Positions 1-8,767 of a DNA stretch of 64,000 bases are shown here, piece by piece. Location of the stretch: positions 62,001-126,000 of the forward strand of contig ONCI01000001.1 of assembly GCA_900316255.1 (NCBI GenBank), given 5' to 3'. The notes below the pieces were generated by a model. The model was not told where the DNA came from. It did no database searches and saw only the letters and a list, made by a program, of their open reading frames with translations. This DNA comes from an uncultured Eubacteriales bacterium (GTDB taxonomy: Bacteria > Bacillota > Clostridia > Oscillospirales > Oscillospiraceae). Each line of letters opens with the position of its first letter. The stretch's first letter is position 1. Made by a program: the position numbers and the translations under genes.

Positions 1-290
1 CGCTGAACGTCTACAACTCCAACAGCAGGCTTTATATGCTGCGCTATCTGGAGGAGAAGATGGAGGGCTGCATCCGCAGCTTTGCCGAGATCGTCTCCGA
101 GGGGCAGAATATCGACCGGCAGGATTTTGAATTCGTGGTCAAATTCTATTCCAAATGCGCCATCGGCCTCATCGCCCAGTGGATGGACCTGGGCATGCAG
201 CTGCCCAAGGAGATCACGGTGGAGCGCATCCTGAAGGTCATGGACGGCAGTGTGGAGCGCTATCTCTCCCACTTCGAGATCAAGAAATAA
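1..290 (+). CDS. TetR/AcrR-type regulator, C-terminal part (5' truncated by window edge)
   Basis: The reading frame is open from base 3 and ends with TAA at 288-290, giving about 95 residues without a start in the window. The visible part is all-helical with aromatic and hydrophobic spacing (YMLRYLEEKM, FVVKFYSKCAIGLIAQWMD, MQLPKEITVERI), which matches the ligand-binding C-terminal region of TetR-type regulators of the kind found near dihydroxyacetone kinase activators (PF14278-like). The DNA-binding helix-turn-helix would lie upstream, outside the window. The target genes cannot be inferred. The assignment rests on general pattern only, so it could be another helical protein. Confidence 0.5.
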   Translation, partial: LNVYNSNSRLYMLRYLEEKMEGCIRSFAEIVSEGQNIDRQDFEFVVKFYSKCAIGLIAQWMDLGMQLPKEITVERILKVMDGSVERYLSHFEIKK

Positions 291-315
291 GCGGGCTTAT
301 TGTTCTCAACATAGG

Positions 316-350
316 AAAACCGGAAATACGCAGGTATTTCCGGTTTTTTT
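316..350 (+). terminator. Rho-independent terminator after the TetR-type gene
   Basis: AACCGGAAATAC and GTATTTCCGGTT form a perfect stem around a GCAG loop, followed by a run of seven T. It begins 26 bases after the stop codon. Confidence 0.9.
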
Positions 351-361
351 CAAAAGAAGAC

Positions 362-390
362 TTGCAAAACCAAAACGGATATGATAAAAT
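362..390 (+). promoter_or_regulatory. Sigma-A-type promoter for the flavoprotein at 428
   Basis: TTGCAA (362-367), a 17-base spacer and TAAAAT (385-390). The start codon lies 38 bases further on, with a GAGG ribosome-binding site at 416-419. Confidence 0.7.
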
Positions 391-427
391 TGAATTGAAC
401 AAAACCAAAAGAAACGAGGAAATCAGT

Positions 428-1240
428 ATGGCAGATACCTATGATGTGATCGTGATCGGCGGCGGCGCCGCGGCGACCTCCGCCGCGCTGACCCTGCTGA
501 ACCGCGGCAAGAGCGTGGGCGTTGTGTGCAACAAGGCGGAGACCAGCAGCCTTTTTAAGGCGGAGATGGTCACCAATTATCCGGGCCTTCCTCCCATGAG
601 CGGCGCGGAGATGACGGCCCTTTTCCGCCGCCAGCTGGAGGAGAGCAAGGCGGACGTGATCCTGGGGCGCGCCCTCTCCGTGATGCCCATGGGCAATACC
701 TTCGGCGTTGCCGTGGGCAGCGACTTCTATATGTGCTCGGCCCTCATCATCGCCGCCGGCATCACCCGGGAGAAGCTCTATCCTGGGGAAGGGGAGTTCC
801 TGGGCCGTGGCGTCAGCTATTGTGCCACCTGCGACGGCATGCTCTACCGGGGCAAGACGGTGGCTGTCGTGGGCGGCGGTGAGGAAGCACGGCACGACGG
901 GGACTTCCTGGAGAGCATCGGCTGCAGGGTCCTGCGCTTTGAGCAGAACGGCAAGTATGAGATCCGCGGCGGCACGAAGGCGGATACCCTGGTCTTCGGC
1001 GGCGAGGAATACAAGGTGGACGGGATCTTCATCATCAAGGACACCGTCTCTGTGACCCGCCTGGTGCCCGGTCTTGTCTACGAAAACGGCGCCATTGTGG
1101 TGGACCGGAAGATGGCCACCAGCGTCCCCGGCGTCTTTGCTGCGGGGGACTGCACCGGCAAGCCCTTCCAGCTGGCCAAGGCCGCCGGGGAAGGCAACGT
1201 GGCCGCCCTCTCCGCGGTGGACTATCTGGCGTCGCTCTGA
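428..1240 (+). CDS. Thioredoxin reductase-like FAD-dependent oxidoreductase, short form
   Basis: This 270-residue flavoprotein has the FAD-binding motif GGGAAATSA at residues 11-19, the redox-active CATC motif at 132-135 and the C-terminal FAD motif FAAGD near 238-241. These are the hallmarks of thioredoxin reductase-like enzymes. It is about 40 residues shorter than NADPH thioredoxin reductases. The second nucleotide-binding domain keeps VVGGGEEA but lacks the HRR...R motif that binds the NADPH phosphate. This resembles the ferredoxin- or flavin-linked thioredoxin reductases described from clostridia, so the electron donor may not be NADPH (inference). The start at 428 is chosen because it has a ribosome-binding site and promoter; longer upstream reading runs through the terminator. 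It forms a single-gene unit. Confidence 0.8.
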   Translation: MADTYDVIVIGGGAAATSAALTLLNRGKSVGVVCNKAETSSLFKAEMVTNYPGLPPMSGAEMTALFRRQLEESKADVILGRALSVMPMGNTFGVAVGSDFYMCSALIIAAGITREKLYPGEGEFLGRGVSYCATCDGMLYRGKTVAVVGGGEEARHDGDFLESIGCRVLRFEQNGKYEIRGGTKADTLVFGGEEYKVDGIFIIKDTVSVTRLVPGLVYENGAIVVDRKMATSVPGVFAAGDCTGKPFQLAKAAGEGNVAALSAVDYLASL

Positions 1241-1252
1241 ACAGTATTTGTG

Positions 1253-1292
1253 AAAAAGGCTGGATCTTCCACGAGGGGGATCCAGCCTTTTT
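1253..1292. terminator. Bidirectional terminator between convergent genes
   Basis: AAAAAGGCTGGATC pairs with GATCCAGCCTTTTT, so both strands end in a U-run. It separates the flavoprotein (+) from the lipoprotein gene (-). Confidence 0.9.
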
Positions 1293-1298
1293 GCATCA

Positions 1299-3470
1299 TC
1301 AGCCGTAGCGTTCAGCCATATAGATGCTGGCGCGGCTTTGCAGAAGGTCAATAGCCTCGTCCAGACTTTTCTCCCCATGGAGATAGGCCAGGCCGCAGTC
1401 CATGACGATCTCCCGCAGCGAGGCGTCCGCAATGTTTTCCGCAAAGCCCGTGTGTTCCAGCAGATCCAGCAGCAGGGCCATGTCCTCATCCGCTGCGCCG
1501 TCCTCCCGTGCCAGGGTTTCGGCGGCCTCCCGATTTACGGGAAAGCGCAGGTGCAGCTGCTCCTGGAGCATCAGACGGCTGCGCAGAAAGGCCCAGGCGC
1601 CCTCCGGGTTGCTCGCGGCTGCGGGAATGGCCATGGACCAGCCCGCCATGGTATAGTAGCTGCCCAGATCGTCCCCGGTGGGGAAGCCCACGAACACAAA
1701 GGGCTCGTGATACACATTATCCCGCATCATGTGGACCCGGGACGGCGTCTGCATCCACTCCACCCAAAGTACCACGTCCTCGGGATAGAGGACCGTACTG
1801 TCGAAGCTTCCTTCCGGCTGCTCATCGCACATTTTGGAGCACCAGGCCAATAACTCGCGGAAGCTGGGATCGTCAAAGCTGCAGGAGCCGTCTTCACGGT
1901 TGACATAACGACTGATCCCCACCGTGGAAACATAGCGCAGCAGGTTTACTTTGTCCATGAAGCCCTGGAAAATGGCCTGGTATTGGTCGCTTTCCGACAG
2001 GATCCTGTCGTAGTCCGCCGTGGTGAGACCCTTTCCGTCCCCCACATCGGAAACGCGGGCGGACAGCGTGCAGACGTTCACCTCGGTCCAGAGCTCATGA
2101 AGCTCTCCCTTGATGCTCAAATCCTGCAGCAGCAAGGGCAGAAAGCTCTCCCTGCTCAGCTCCTGATCCTTGTCCAGAAGGGGATACAGGTCCAGAAAAG
2201 CAGTGGAAGCGGTGTTGATCCCCTGATTGAAGATCACGAGATCCGGGGCATCGGATGTGGTGAGCAAGGTGAAGAGCTTGTCCAGCTCGTCCTCGCCGTA
2301 TTCCGTAACTTCAAACGTATATAAGCCGCTCTCATTTTCGAAGCCCTGCAGGGCAGATCGCACTGTGGAGGCAAGGCCCAGGAAGTCGTCCACACAGTAG
2401 ATCGCCACCTTCACGGTTTCTCGCTCGCGAACCGCCTGCTGCACTTCCCACGCGCCGGTCAGAACGCCGCTGCGGTCCTGGCGGCAGAGATAAGCGTGAT
2501 CGGACAGGCGCAGGACCTGGCTGCAGCCTTCATTGCGGTAGTTCCAGCGCAGGAGTTCCTGTTCCGATCCGCTTTCAGGATCCAGAGCGAATATGGTTCC
2601 CAGAAATTCTCGCAGGTACTCATTCTCCAGACCTTGCCCGTCGCCGGAGTTGAGCGTGTCCGCGTTCCCGGAGCTGAGTTCCCTGGTTTCGCCGGTGCGA
2701 AGATCGCAGCAGAGATAGAGACCCTGACCTGTGGGCTGGAAGCGGGTGAGATAGAAGGTTTCACCGCAGCGCTGCGCTCCTACCGTGTAGGACTCCGCAT
2801 CCAGCAGCTCCCGATGGAGGATCTGCCCGGCACTGTTCAGCAGAGCAAGTCCCCCGTCGCCGTAAAGCAGGATGTGTTCCTCGTCCAGAGCGGCAAGACC
2901 CCGGAGATCCTGGATCTCAAAAGAGATTAGAGGGAGGGAGCTTAGCAGCTCACCCTCCTGGGAATAGCGCAGCACTCGGTAGCTGTTCTGCCGGGCTTCG
3001 TTGAACTGCAGTTCTCCGTTATGCAGATAGGTGGCGGGGCGCTCTCCGGTAAGGACGTAGAAGCAGCTGTCAGCCCCGGGAGCCAGGTCATAGAGAAAGT
3101 CCTCCTCCGGGGCGGAGGGCTCGTCCAGGGGGATCTCCTGCGGATCGGAAAGCACGGGAGAGCCGTCCTCCGCAATGCTATAGCGGCAGAGAGCCAGGCT
3201 GTGACGGCCGCCGTCGGAGAAGGTGCCGCCGTCACTGAGGGAAAAGAGCAGGGAATCGCCGATCCGGGCCAAGTCCCGAACGGTGATCCCGGCAGGGAAG
3301 GGGCGATATTCCTTGCTTTTTGTTACCCATTCCGTCTCTGCGCCGGAAGAGAGCGGGAGAGTGGATGTACCTGGCTGTGCAGGTTTCCCGGTGGCCTGTT
3401 CACCGCTGCCGCAGGCGCAGAGGCCCAGGAGGAGCAGCGTTGACAGCAGAAATGCCAAGATACGTTTCAT
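1299..3470 (-). CDS. Large extracellular solute-binding-like lipoprotein
   Basis: The 723-residue product starts with a lipoprotein signal peptide: MKRILAF, a hydrophobic core, then lipobox L-C-A-C with the lipidated cysteine at residue 20. The first half (about 50-330) looks like a beta-propeller-type sensor region rich in short strands. From about residue 350 onward (VKVAIYCVDD, DAPDLVIFN, the HMMRDNVYHEPFVFVGFP segment) it resembles type 1 extracellular solute-binding proteins of ABC importers. There are no permease or ATPase genes next to it, so it may act as an orphan surface sensor. AAGGAGG precedes the ATG by seven bases. The ligand is unknown. Confidence 0.7.
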   Translation of the reverse strand: MKRILAFLLSTLLLLGLCACGSGEQATGKPAQPGTSTLPLSSGAETEWVTKSKEYRPFPAGITVRDLARIGDSLLFSLSDGGTFSDGGRHSLALCRYSIAEDGSPVLSDPQEIPLDEPSAPEEDFLYDLAPGADSCFYVLTGERPATYLHNGELQFNEARQNSYRVLRYSQEGELLSSLPLISFEIQDLRGLAALDEEHILLYGDGGLALLNSAGQILHRELLDAESYTVGAQRCGETFYLTRFQPTGQGLYLCCDLRTGETRELSSGNADTLNSGDGQGLENEYLREFLGTIFALDPESGSEQELLRWNYRNEGCSQVLRLSDHAYLCRQDRSGVLTGAWEVQQAVRERETVKVAIYCVDDFLGLASTVRSALQGFENESGLYTFEVTEYGEDELDKLFTLLTTSDAPDLVIFNQGINTASTAFLDLYPLLDKDQELSRESFLPLLLQDLSIKGELHELWTEVNVCTLSARVSDVGDGKGLTTADYDRILSESDQYQAIFQGFMDKVNLLRYVSTVGISRYVNREDGSCSFDDPSFRELLAWCSKMCDEQPEGSFDSTVLYPEDVVLWVEWMQTPSRVHMMRDNVYHEPFVFVGFPTGDDLGSYYTMAGWSMAIPAAASNPEGAWAFLRSRLMLQEQLHLRFPVNREAAETLAREDGAADEDMALLLDLLEHTGFAENIADASLREIVMDCGLAYLHGEKSLDEAIDLLQSRASIYMAERYG

Positions 3471-3616
3471 GATAAAACCTCCTTGTATCTATGGTCGTTA
3501 CATCTATCAAGTCGCGGTTTTGCGGGATATGTTACAGCTTATCGTGAAACTTTGGGATTCTTAAGAAAATTGGCCGGATGAAAAAGACTGGACAAGGGAT
3601 TTTTTGCGCGGATCGG

Positions 3617-3645
3617 TTGACAAAGCTCTGGTCACATTGTATAAT
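3617..3645 (+). promoter_or_regulatory. Consensus sigma-A promoter of the T-box/valS unit
   Basis: A perfect TTGACA (3617-3622), 17-base spacer and perfect TATAAT (3640-3645). Transcription would start near 3652 and enter the T-box leader. Confidence 0.9.
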
Positions 3646-3651
3646 CTCGGC

Positions 3652-3913
3652 AGTTCATATTTGTGCGCTGTGACGGATAGGAGTACGGTGTGGGCCGGAT
3701 CGCAGAGAGGGGACGGATGGTGCAAACTGTGTAGTCCCGGCGTATGGCCTGCGTTAAGGGCCCCATGAGCGCCGACGCGTTGTCATTCTGAGCGCAGCGA
3801 AGAATCTACGGATCCTTCCCTGCATCCTTCTCCGGAATGACGGGCTTTGGCGGAATTCAGGTGGTACCGCGGTTTACGATCGCCCTGAGACGAAAGTCTC
3901 GGGGCGTTTTTTT
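3652..3913 (+). promoter_or_regulatory. T-box riboswitch (tRNA-sensing leader), probably valine-specific
   Basis: The canonical T-box sequence AGGTGGTACCGCGG lies at 3859-3872 and is followed by the intrinsic terminator CGCCCTGAGAC-GAAA-GTCTCGGGGCG-T7 at 3881-3913. Upstream, AGGAGTA (about 3678-3685) and GCAGAGAGGGGAC (about 3703-3715) fit the AGUA and distal parts of Stem I. A candidate GUA specifier codon sits at 3742-3744, matching valine and the tRNA-Val(UAC) encoded at 27242; this placement is an inference. In T-box control, uncharged tRNA stabilises the antiterminator. The synthetase gene valS lies in the same unit but only after two small membrane-protein genes. Confidence 0.88.
3781..3842. 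repeat. Palindromic repeat inserted in the T-box leader (GTCATTC family)
   Basis: GTCATTCTGAGCGCAGCGAA at its left end and GGAATGAC at its right end make a hairpin with GTCATTC/GAATGAC termini. The same sequence family occurs at 33416-33512 and as a half-copy at 41364-41390. It sits between the Stem I region and the T-box antiterminator. Confidence 0.75.
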
Positions 3914-3928
3914 GATGGGGGATCAACC

Positions 3929-4477
3929 TTGTTTAACCTGAACTTGCGCTATCAGATCAACGATTTTCTGAATTATTTCAGCAGCTTTCGCAGACGGATG
4001 GCGCCTGTTGTTTACACGATTTATCTTGTTGCCCGGATCGCATTTCCGCTGTACCTGATCCTCTATGTGATCCTGCAGCGTTTTGCTCCAGCCTATCGGA
4101 ACGTGTACGGCTTTTTCCTCTGGCTGCTTGCGATCCCTGCGGTGGTCCCACTGCTGGTGGATTTTGGTCTTGCCTTCCTGATGCATCGAAGAAGCGGGAA
4201 TCGTTTTCATGACGGGACGGTCAGTTTTGAAGAAAACGGGATCTCCTTTTCCACCGGGGAGGAGACGGAGCACTACGGCTACGGGGAGATCAGCGAAGTG
4301 CTGCACAGCACAGGAAACATGGCCTATTATCTTTTCCTGGAGCACGAGGACAGGAAACTGGGGAGCCAGCGCTTTTCCTTCATTTTCCCGGAGCGCTGCT
4401 TTTCCAGGGGCGAGCCGGGGGCCTTCGGGCCGTTCCTGAAGGAAAAGACCGGCTTGAAAGTAACAGAGATCGAGTGA
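3929..4477 (+). CDS. YcxB-like membrane protein
   Basis: The predicted 182-residue protein has two hydrophobic helices (about residues 24-46 and 54-78) and a soluble C-terminal region with GTVSFEENGISF and FPERCF. This is the layout of YcxB-like proteins (PF14317), whose role is unknown. The start is TTG at 3929, just after the T-box terminator, with GGGG about nine bases upstream. It is the first gene of the T-box-controlled unit and is a diverged paralogue of the next gene; both end in a FPERCF/VPERCF...EKTGL...EI pattern. Confidence 0.7.
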   Translation: MFNLNLRYQINDFLNYFSSFRRRMAPVVYTIYLVARIAFPLYLILYVILQRFAPAYRNVYGFFLWLLAIPAVVPLLVDFGLAFLMHRRSGNRFHDGTVSFEENGISFSTGEETEHYGYGEISEVLHSTGNMAYYLFLEHEDRKLGSQRFSFIFPERCFSRGEPGAFGPFLKEKTGLKVTEIE

Positions 4478-4487
4478 GGTGAATAAA

Positions 4488-5003
4488 ATGCCGTTTCGCG
4501 CGGAACTGTGCTACACAAAACAGGACATGAAGCAGTTTGACAAGGTGCACCAGATGCTTCGCTATGGTGTTTGGTATTCCATCTGCAATCTTCTGCCGGT
4601 TTTGGGCTGCATCGCAGTGCTGGGAAGCGCTGTTTTATCTCTGGCAATAGGCACATGGCATGAAGAATGGTATTACTTCCTCTTTGTGGTACTGATGTTG
4701 GCGCTGCTGATCGTTATGAAAGCTGTGCGTGTCAACGCATCGTATAAATCAGCAAACGCTCAGGGAATCGTAACCCTGACAGTGGATGAACGCGGGCTCC
4801 ACGCCGCGGCGGTAACTCTCTCCACCGATTTTGGCTATGACGCCTATTGCGACCTGGTCCACTATCGGGACACCTATTATCTCTACATCGACAAGCGAAA
4901 GGCGCAGATCGTCCCCGAGCGCTGCTTTACCCAGGGCGACCCCGCCGCCTTCGGACGCTTTATGGCCGAAAAAACAGGACTCACTGTAAAAGAAATCAAC
5001 TGA
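4488..5003 (+). CDS. YcxB-like membrane protein, second copy
   Basis: This 171-residue protein has two membrane segments (about 27-50 and 58-76) and a C-terminal YcxB-like region (GIVTLTVDERGL, VPERCFTQGDPAAFGRFMAEK) parallel to the preceding gene, so the pair probably arose by duplication. ATG 4488 is preferred over GTG 4479 because GAGGTG (4476-4481) then stands six bases upstream as the ribosome-binding site. The gene lies between its paralogue and valS with short gaps, implying cotranscription under the T-box. Confidence 0.7.
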   Translation: MPFRAELCYTKQDMKQFDKVHQMLRYGVWYSICNLLPVLGCIAVLGSAVLSLAIGTWHEEWYYFLFVVLMLALLIVMKAVRVNASYKSANAQGIVTLTVDERGLHAAAVTLSTDFGYDAYCDLVHYRDTYYLYIDKRKAQIVPERCFTQGDPAAFGRFMAEKTGLTVKEIN

Positions 5004-5021
5004 GAATAGACGGAGGACAAC

Positions 5022-7646
5022 ATGAAAGAACTACCGAAAGTGTACGAACCCCAGAAGGTGGAAAAGAAGATCTACGACTTCTGGATGCAGGGCGGCTGGT
5101 TCAAGGGCGTCATCGACCCCGAGAAAAAGCCCTTTTCCATTGTGATGCCGCCCCCCAACGTGACGGGGCAGCTGCACATGGGCCACGCCATGGACTCCAC
5201 CTTGCAGGATATCCTGACCCGCTACAAGCGCATGCAGGGCTACGCCGCCATGTGGCTCCCCGGCGTGGACCACGCGGGCATCGCCACTCAGATCAAGGTG
5301 GAAGAGGTGCTGCGCAAGGAAGAGGGGCTGACCCGCTACGATCTGGGCCGGGAAAAGTTCCTGGATCGGGTCTGGCAGTGGAAGCAGCAGTACGGCGACC
5401 GGATCGTGGAGCAGCAGAAGAGCATGGGTGTCTCCTGCGATTGGGACCGCAGCCGCTTCACCATGGACGAGGTCTGCGCCAAGGCCGTGCGGGAGAACTT
5501 CTGCGACCTGTATGAAAAGGGCCTCATTTACAAGGGCAGCCGCATCATCAACTGGTGCCCCCACTGCCGCACCGCCCTCAGCGACGCGGAGGTGGAGTAC
5601 AAGGACATGCCCGGCAACTTCTGGTATATCCGCTATCCCATTGAGGACTCCGAGGAGGAGTTCATCATCGCCACCACCCGGCCCGAGACCATGCTGGGCG
5701 ACTCCGGCGTGGCCGTGAACCCGGCGGACGAGCGCTATGCCCACCTGGTGGGCAAGAACGCCATCCTGCCCCTGGTGGGCCGGAAGCTGCCCATCGTGGC
5801 GGACGACTATGTGGAGCTGGGCTTCGGCACCGGCGCTGTGAAAATGACTCCCTGCCACGACCCCAACGACTATGAAGTAGGCCTGCGCCACAACCTGGAG
5901 CAGATCCAGGTCATCGATGAGGACGCGAAGATCTGCGGCGGCTACAAGTACGACGGCATGGACCGCTATGAGGCCCGCAAGGCCATCGTTCAGGATCTGG
6001 AGGAGCAGGGCTATCTCGTGAAGGTGGAGCCCTACAGCCACAATGTGGGCACCTGCTACCGCTGCGGCACCGTGGTGGAGCCCCTCACCAGCCCCCAGTG
6101 GTTCGTGAAGATGGCGCCTCTGGCCAAGAAGGCCATCGAGGTGGTGAAGGACGGACGCATCAAGTTCGTGCCCGAGCGCTTCTCCAAGACCTACCTGAAC
6201 TGGATGGAGAACGTGCACGACTGGTGCATCTCCCGTCAGCTCTGGTGGGGCCACCAGATCCCCGCCTGGTACTGCGACGACTGCGGCCACATCACCGTCT
6301 CCCGGGAGGACGCCTGCCAGTGCGAGAAGTGCGGCAGCAAAAACATCCGCCGGGAGGAGGACGTGCTGGACACCTGGTTCTCCAGCGCCCTCTGGCCCTT
6401 CTCCACCATGGGCTGGCCCGAAAAGACCAAAGAACTTGACTACTGGTATCCCACTACCGTCATGGTCACGGGTTATGATATCATCTTCTTCTGGGTGGCC
6501 CGCATGATCTTTTCCGGCATGGAGCAGATGGACAAGGAGCCCTTCAAGACCGTGTTCATCCACGGCCTGGTCCGCGACAGCCTGGGCCGCAAGATGTCCA
6601 AATCTCTCGGCAACGGCATCGACCCGCTGGAGATCGTGGACAAGTACGGCGCCGACGCCCTGCGCTATAACCTCATTACCGGCAACTCTCCCGGCAACGA
6701 CATGCGCTTCTATGTGGAAAAGTGCGAAGCCATGCGCAACTTCTGCAACAAGCTATGGAACGCCAGCCGCTTTGTGATGATGTACCTCAGCATCGATAAG
6801 AACGAGCTGCCCGAGAAACTGGAGATCGAGGACAAGTGGATCCTCTCCAAGCTGAACGACACCGTGAAAGAGGTCTGCGAGAACATGGACAGCTTTGAGC
6901 TGGGTGTGGCCGCGGGCAAGATCTATGATTTCATCTGGGACAGCTTCTGCGACTGGTATATCGAGCTGACCAAGCCCCGCCTGAACGGGGAGGATGAGGA
7001 AAGCAAGCTCTCCGCCCAGAAGGTTCTGCTCTACGTGCTCACCGAGATTTTGAAGCTGGTGCACCCCTTCATGCCCTTCATCTCCGAGGAGATCTGGCAG
7101 GCTCTGCCCCACGAGGGCGATGCCCTGATGGTGCAGCGCTATCCCGAGTTCAAGCCCGAGCTCTCCTTCCCGGAGGATGAGCAGAGCTTTGAGATGGTGA
7201 TGACCGCCATCAAGGCTGTCCGCGCCCGCCGCAGCGACATGAACGTCCCCCCCTCCCGGAAGGCCCATCTCATCATCGCAACCGACAAGAAGGCCGCCTT
7301 TGGGGCCGGCATCAGCTACATCTGCAAGCTGGCCTACGCCAGCGAAGTCTCTGTGGTCGACGCCGCCCCTGAGAGCACTGCCGGCATGGTCTCCGTGGTC
7401 ACCGACAACGCCCGCATGTTCATGCCCATGGCGGAGCTGGTGGATCTGGAGAAGGAGAGAGCCCGCATCGAGAAGGAGCTGCAGAACGCCGAAAAGCAGC
7501 TGCAGAGCCAGATCGGTAAGCTCTCCAACCAGAACTTCGTCACCCGCGCCCCGGAGGCCGTTGTGAACGCGGAGCGGGAGAAGAAGGCCAAGCTGGAGGC
7601 TTTGATCGAGAACCTGAAGCTGAGCCTGGAGAATCTGGGCAAGTAA
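5022..7646 (+). CDS. valS: Valyl-tRNA synthetase
   Basis: The 874-residue enzyme charges tRNA-Val in the cytoplasm. The class I signatures are present: [13 protein letters not shown] with the HIGH motif as HMGH at residues 52-55, and KMSKS at 524-528. The editing domain ([16 protein letters not shown]) lies between them. The anticodon-binding domain follows, and the C-terminal 70 residues form the coiled-coil arm typical of ValRS ([20 protein letters not shown]). Length is normal. GGAGG precedes the ATG by about six bases. It is in the T-box unit and overlaps the GNAT gene by one base. Confidence 0.98.
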   Translation: MKELPKVYEPQKVEKKIYDFWMQGGWFKGVIDPEKKPFSIVMPPPNVTGQLHMGHAMDSTLQDILTRYKRMQGYAAMWLPGVDHAGIATQIKVEEVLRKEEGLTRYDLGREKFLDRVWQWKQQYGDRIVEQQKSMGVSCDWDRSRFTMDEVCAKAVRENFCDLYEKGLIYKGSRIINWCPHCRTALSDAEVEYKDMPGNFWYIRYPIEDSEEEFIIATTRPETMLGDSGVAVNPADERYAHLVGKNAILPLVGRKLPIVADDYVELGFGTGAVKMTPCHDPNDYEVGLRHNLEQIQVIDEDAKICGGYKYDGMDRYEARKAIVQDLEEQGYLVKVEPYSHNVGTCYRCGTVVEPLTSPQWFVKMAPLAKKAIEVVKDGRIKFVPERFSKTYLNWMENVHDWCISRQLWWGHQIPAWYCDDCGHITVSREDACQCEKCGSKNIRREEDVLDTWFSSALWPFSTMGWPEKTKELDYWYPTTVMVTGYDIIFFWVARMIFSGMEQMDKEPFKTVFIHGLVRDSLGRKMSKSLGNGIDPLEIVDKYGADALRYNLITGNSPGNDMRFYVEKCEAMRNFCNKLWNASRFVMMYLSIDKNELPEKLEIEDKWILSKLNDTVKEVCENMDSFELGVAAGKIYDFIWDSFCDWYIELTKPRLNGEDEESKLSAQKVLLYVLTEILKLVHPFMPFISEEIWQALPHEGDALMVQRYPEFKPELSFPEDEQSFEMVMTAIKAVRARRSDMNVPPSRKAHLIIATDKKAAFGAGISYICKLAYASEVSVVDAAPESTAGMVSVVTDNARMFMPMAELVDLEKERARIEKELQNAEKQLQSQIGKLSNQNFVTRAPEAVVNAEREKKAKLEALIENLKLSLENLGK

Positions 7647-8350
7647 TGGACCGGGAAACGATCGCCCGTACATGGTTCTCCCGGGATCCTCTGCTGCACG
7701 CGGATATGACCGAGGCCCTGCGCCGCGGACTGGGAGTGATCGCCTCCGCGGCGGAGCGGGGCGTGCTGGTCTCCGCAGACGAGGACAGCTGTGGGATGCT
7801 TTCCTGCGCCGATTTGGATACTGCCTTGACGCTCCTTGACGGCAGGCGCTTTCCTCTCCTTTCCATCCATCAGGCGGAGCTGGAGAGCCCGCTCTGCCGG
7901 GAGCTTGGGATGGAGACCTGGATGCGCTGCCGTCAGGCGGTCTACCTTGGCAAGGAGCCCCCTGCGGCGACGGAGGAGGACATCCGCCCGCTGACCGGGG
8001 AGCATCTGGATTTCCTGCAGGCAAACTACCGCCATGAGGACAGTGAGTATCTCGCCTGGCTGCTGGAGCGGCGGGCCCTCTTCGGCGCCTTTCGGGAGGA
8101 AAAGCTGGTGGGCTTCATCGGCAAGCATGCCGAGGGCTCCATGGGCCTGCTTGAGGTCCTGCCATCCTTCCGAAGACAGGGCGTTGGGGAGAGCCTGGAG
8201 CGTTTCCTGATCGCCCGGGAAGTGGAGCGGGGCAACCTGCCCTACTGCCATGTGTTTACGGACAATCAGGCCTCCCTGGCCCTGCAGCAAAAGCTGGGCC
8301 TGACTTTGGCGGAAGGCAGCGTGATCTGGCTGAAGGAGAAGCGAAACTGA
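7646..8350 (+). CDS. GNAT-family N-acetyltransferase
   Basis: The start ATG shares its A with the valS stop (TAATG), so the gene is translationally coupled to valS. The 234-residue product has a diverged N-terminal half and a C-terminal GNAT fold: GAFREEKLVGFIGKHAEGSMGLLEVLPSFRRQGVGESL carries the acetyl-CoA loop RRQGVG, followed by FTDNQASLALQQKLG. The substrate is unknown. A strong terminator follows after 28 bases. Confidence 0.85.
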   Translation: MDRETIARTWFSRDPLLHADMTEALRRGLGVIASAAERGVLVSADEDSCGMLSCADLDTALTLLDGRRFPLLSIHQAELESPLCRELGMETWMRCRQAVYLGKEPPAATEEDIRPLTGEHLDFLQANYRHEDSEYLAWLLERRALFGAFREEKLVGFIGKHAEGSMGLLEVLPSFRRQGVGESLERFLIAREVERGNLPYCHVFTDNQASLALQQKLGLTLAEGSVIWLKEKRN

Positions 8351-8378
8351 CAAAATCCACGGGCATAATCTGATACAC

Positions 8379-8412
8379 TATCGCCGTATCGAAGGATACG
8401 GCGATTTTTTTG
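8379..8412 (+). terminator. Terminator after the valS unit, directly before spoIIAA
   Basis: ATCGCCGTATC-GAAG-GATACGGCGAT with a run of T. It ends only 25 bases before the spoIIAA start, leaving no room for a separate spoIIA promoter downstream of it. Confidence 0.85.
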
Positions 8413-8436
8413 TGTACAAAGGAAGGAGGCGGGAGC

Positions 8437-8754
8437 TTGAACATTCAATCTGCGGTCAGCGGCGGCCGTCTGACCGCCTACCTCAGCGGGGAACTGGACC
8501 AACATGAGGCCCGCAGCGCTATGCAAAGCCTGGACGAGCTGCTGGACGCCAATTTACCCCGTGACCTGGTGCTGGATCTCAGCGCCCTGCATTTTATGGA
8601 TTCTTCCGGTATTGCGCTGATGATCCGGCTCAGCCGGCGGATGAAGGCCATGGGCGGGCGCATGTGGATCGAAAACCCGGCCCAGCAGCCCAAACGGGTC
8701 ATGGATGCCGCCGGCATCGATCGGCTGATCCCGGTGGCTGCCGGGAGCCTCTGA
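8437..8754 (+). CDS. spoIIAA: Anti-sigma F factor antagonist
   Basis: The 105-residue STAS-domain protein releases sigma-F in the forespore by binding SpoIIAB. The phosphorylation motif MDSSG is present, with the target serine at residue 57 (Ser58 in Bacillus subtilis). TTG 8437 is chosen because AAGGAGG stands seven bases upstream; starting further upstream would place the ribosome-binding site inside the coding region. It is the first gene of the classical spoIIA operon, 13 bases before spoIIAB. Confidence 0.95.
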   Translation: MNIQSAVSGGRLTAYLSGELDQHEARSAMQSLDELLDANLPRDLVLDLSALHFMDSSGIALMIRLSRRMKAMGGRMWIENPAQQPKRVMDAAGIDRLIPVAAGSL

Positions 8755-8767
8755 GAAAGGAGCGAAT

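Noticed and set aside
155..427. N-terminal extension of the flavoprotein
   Set aside because: It would translate through the TetR-type gene and a terminator, and has no start signal; ATG 428 has a promoter and ribosome-binding site.
3650..3780. Alternative reading of the leader as an S-box or lysine riboswitch
   Set aside because: The AGGTGGTACCGCGG sequence followed by a terminator is specific to T-boxes and no other riboswitch core is seen.
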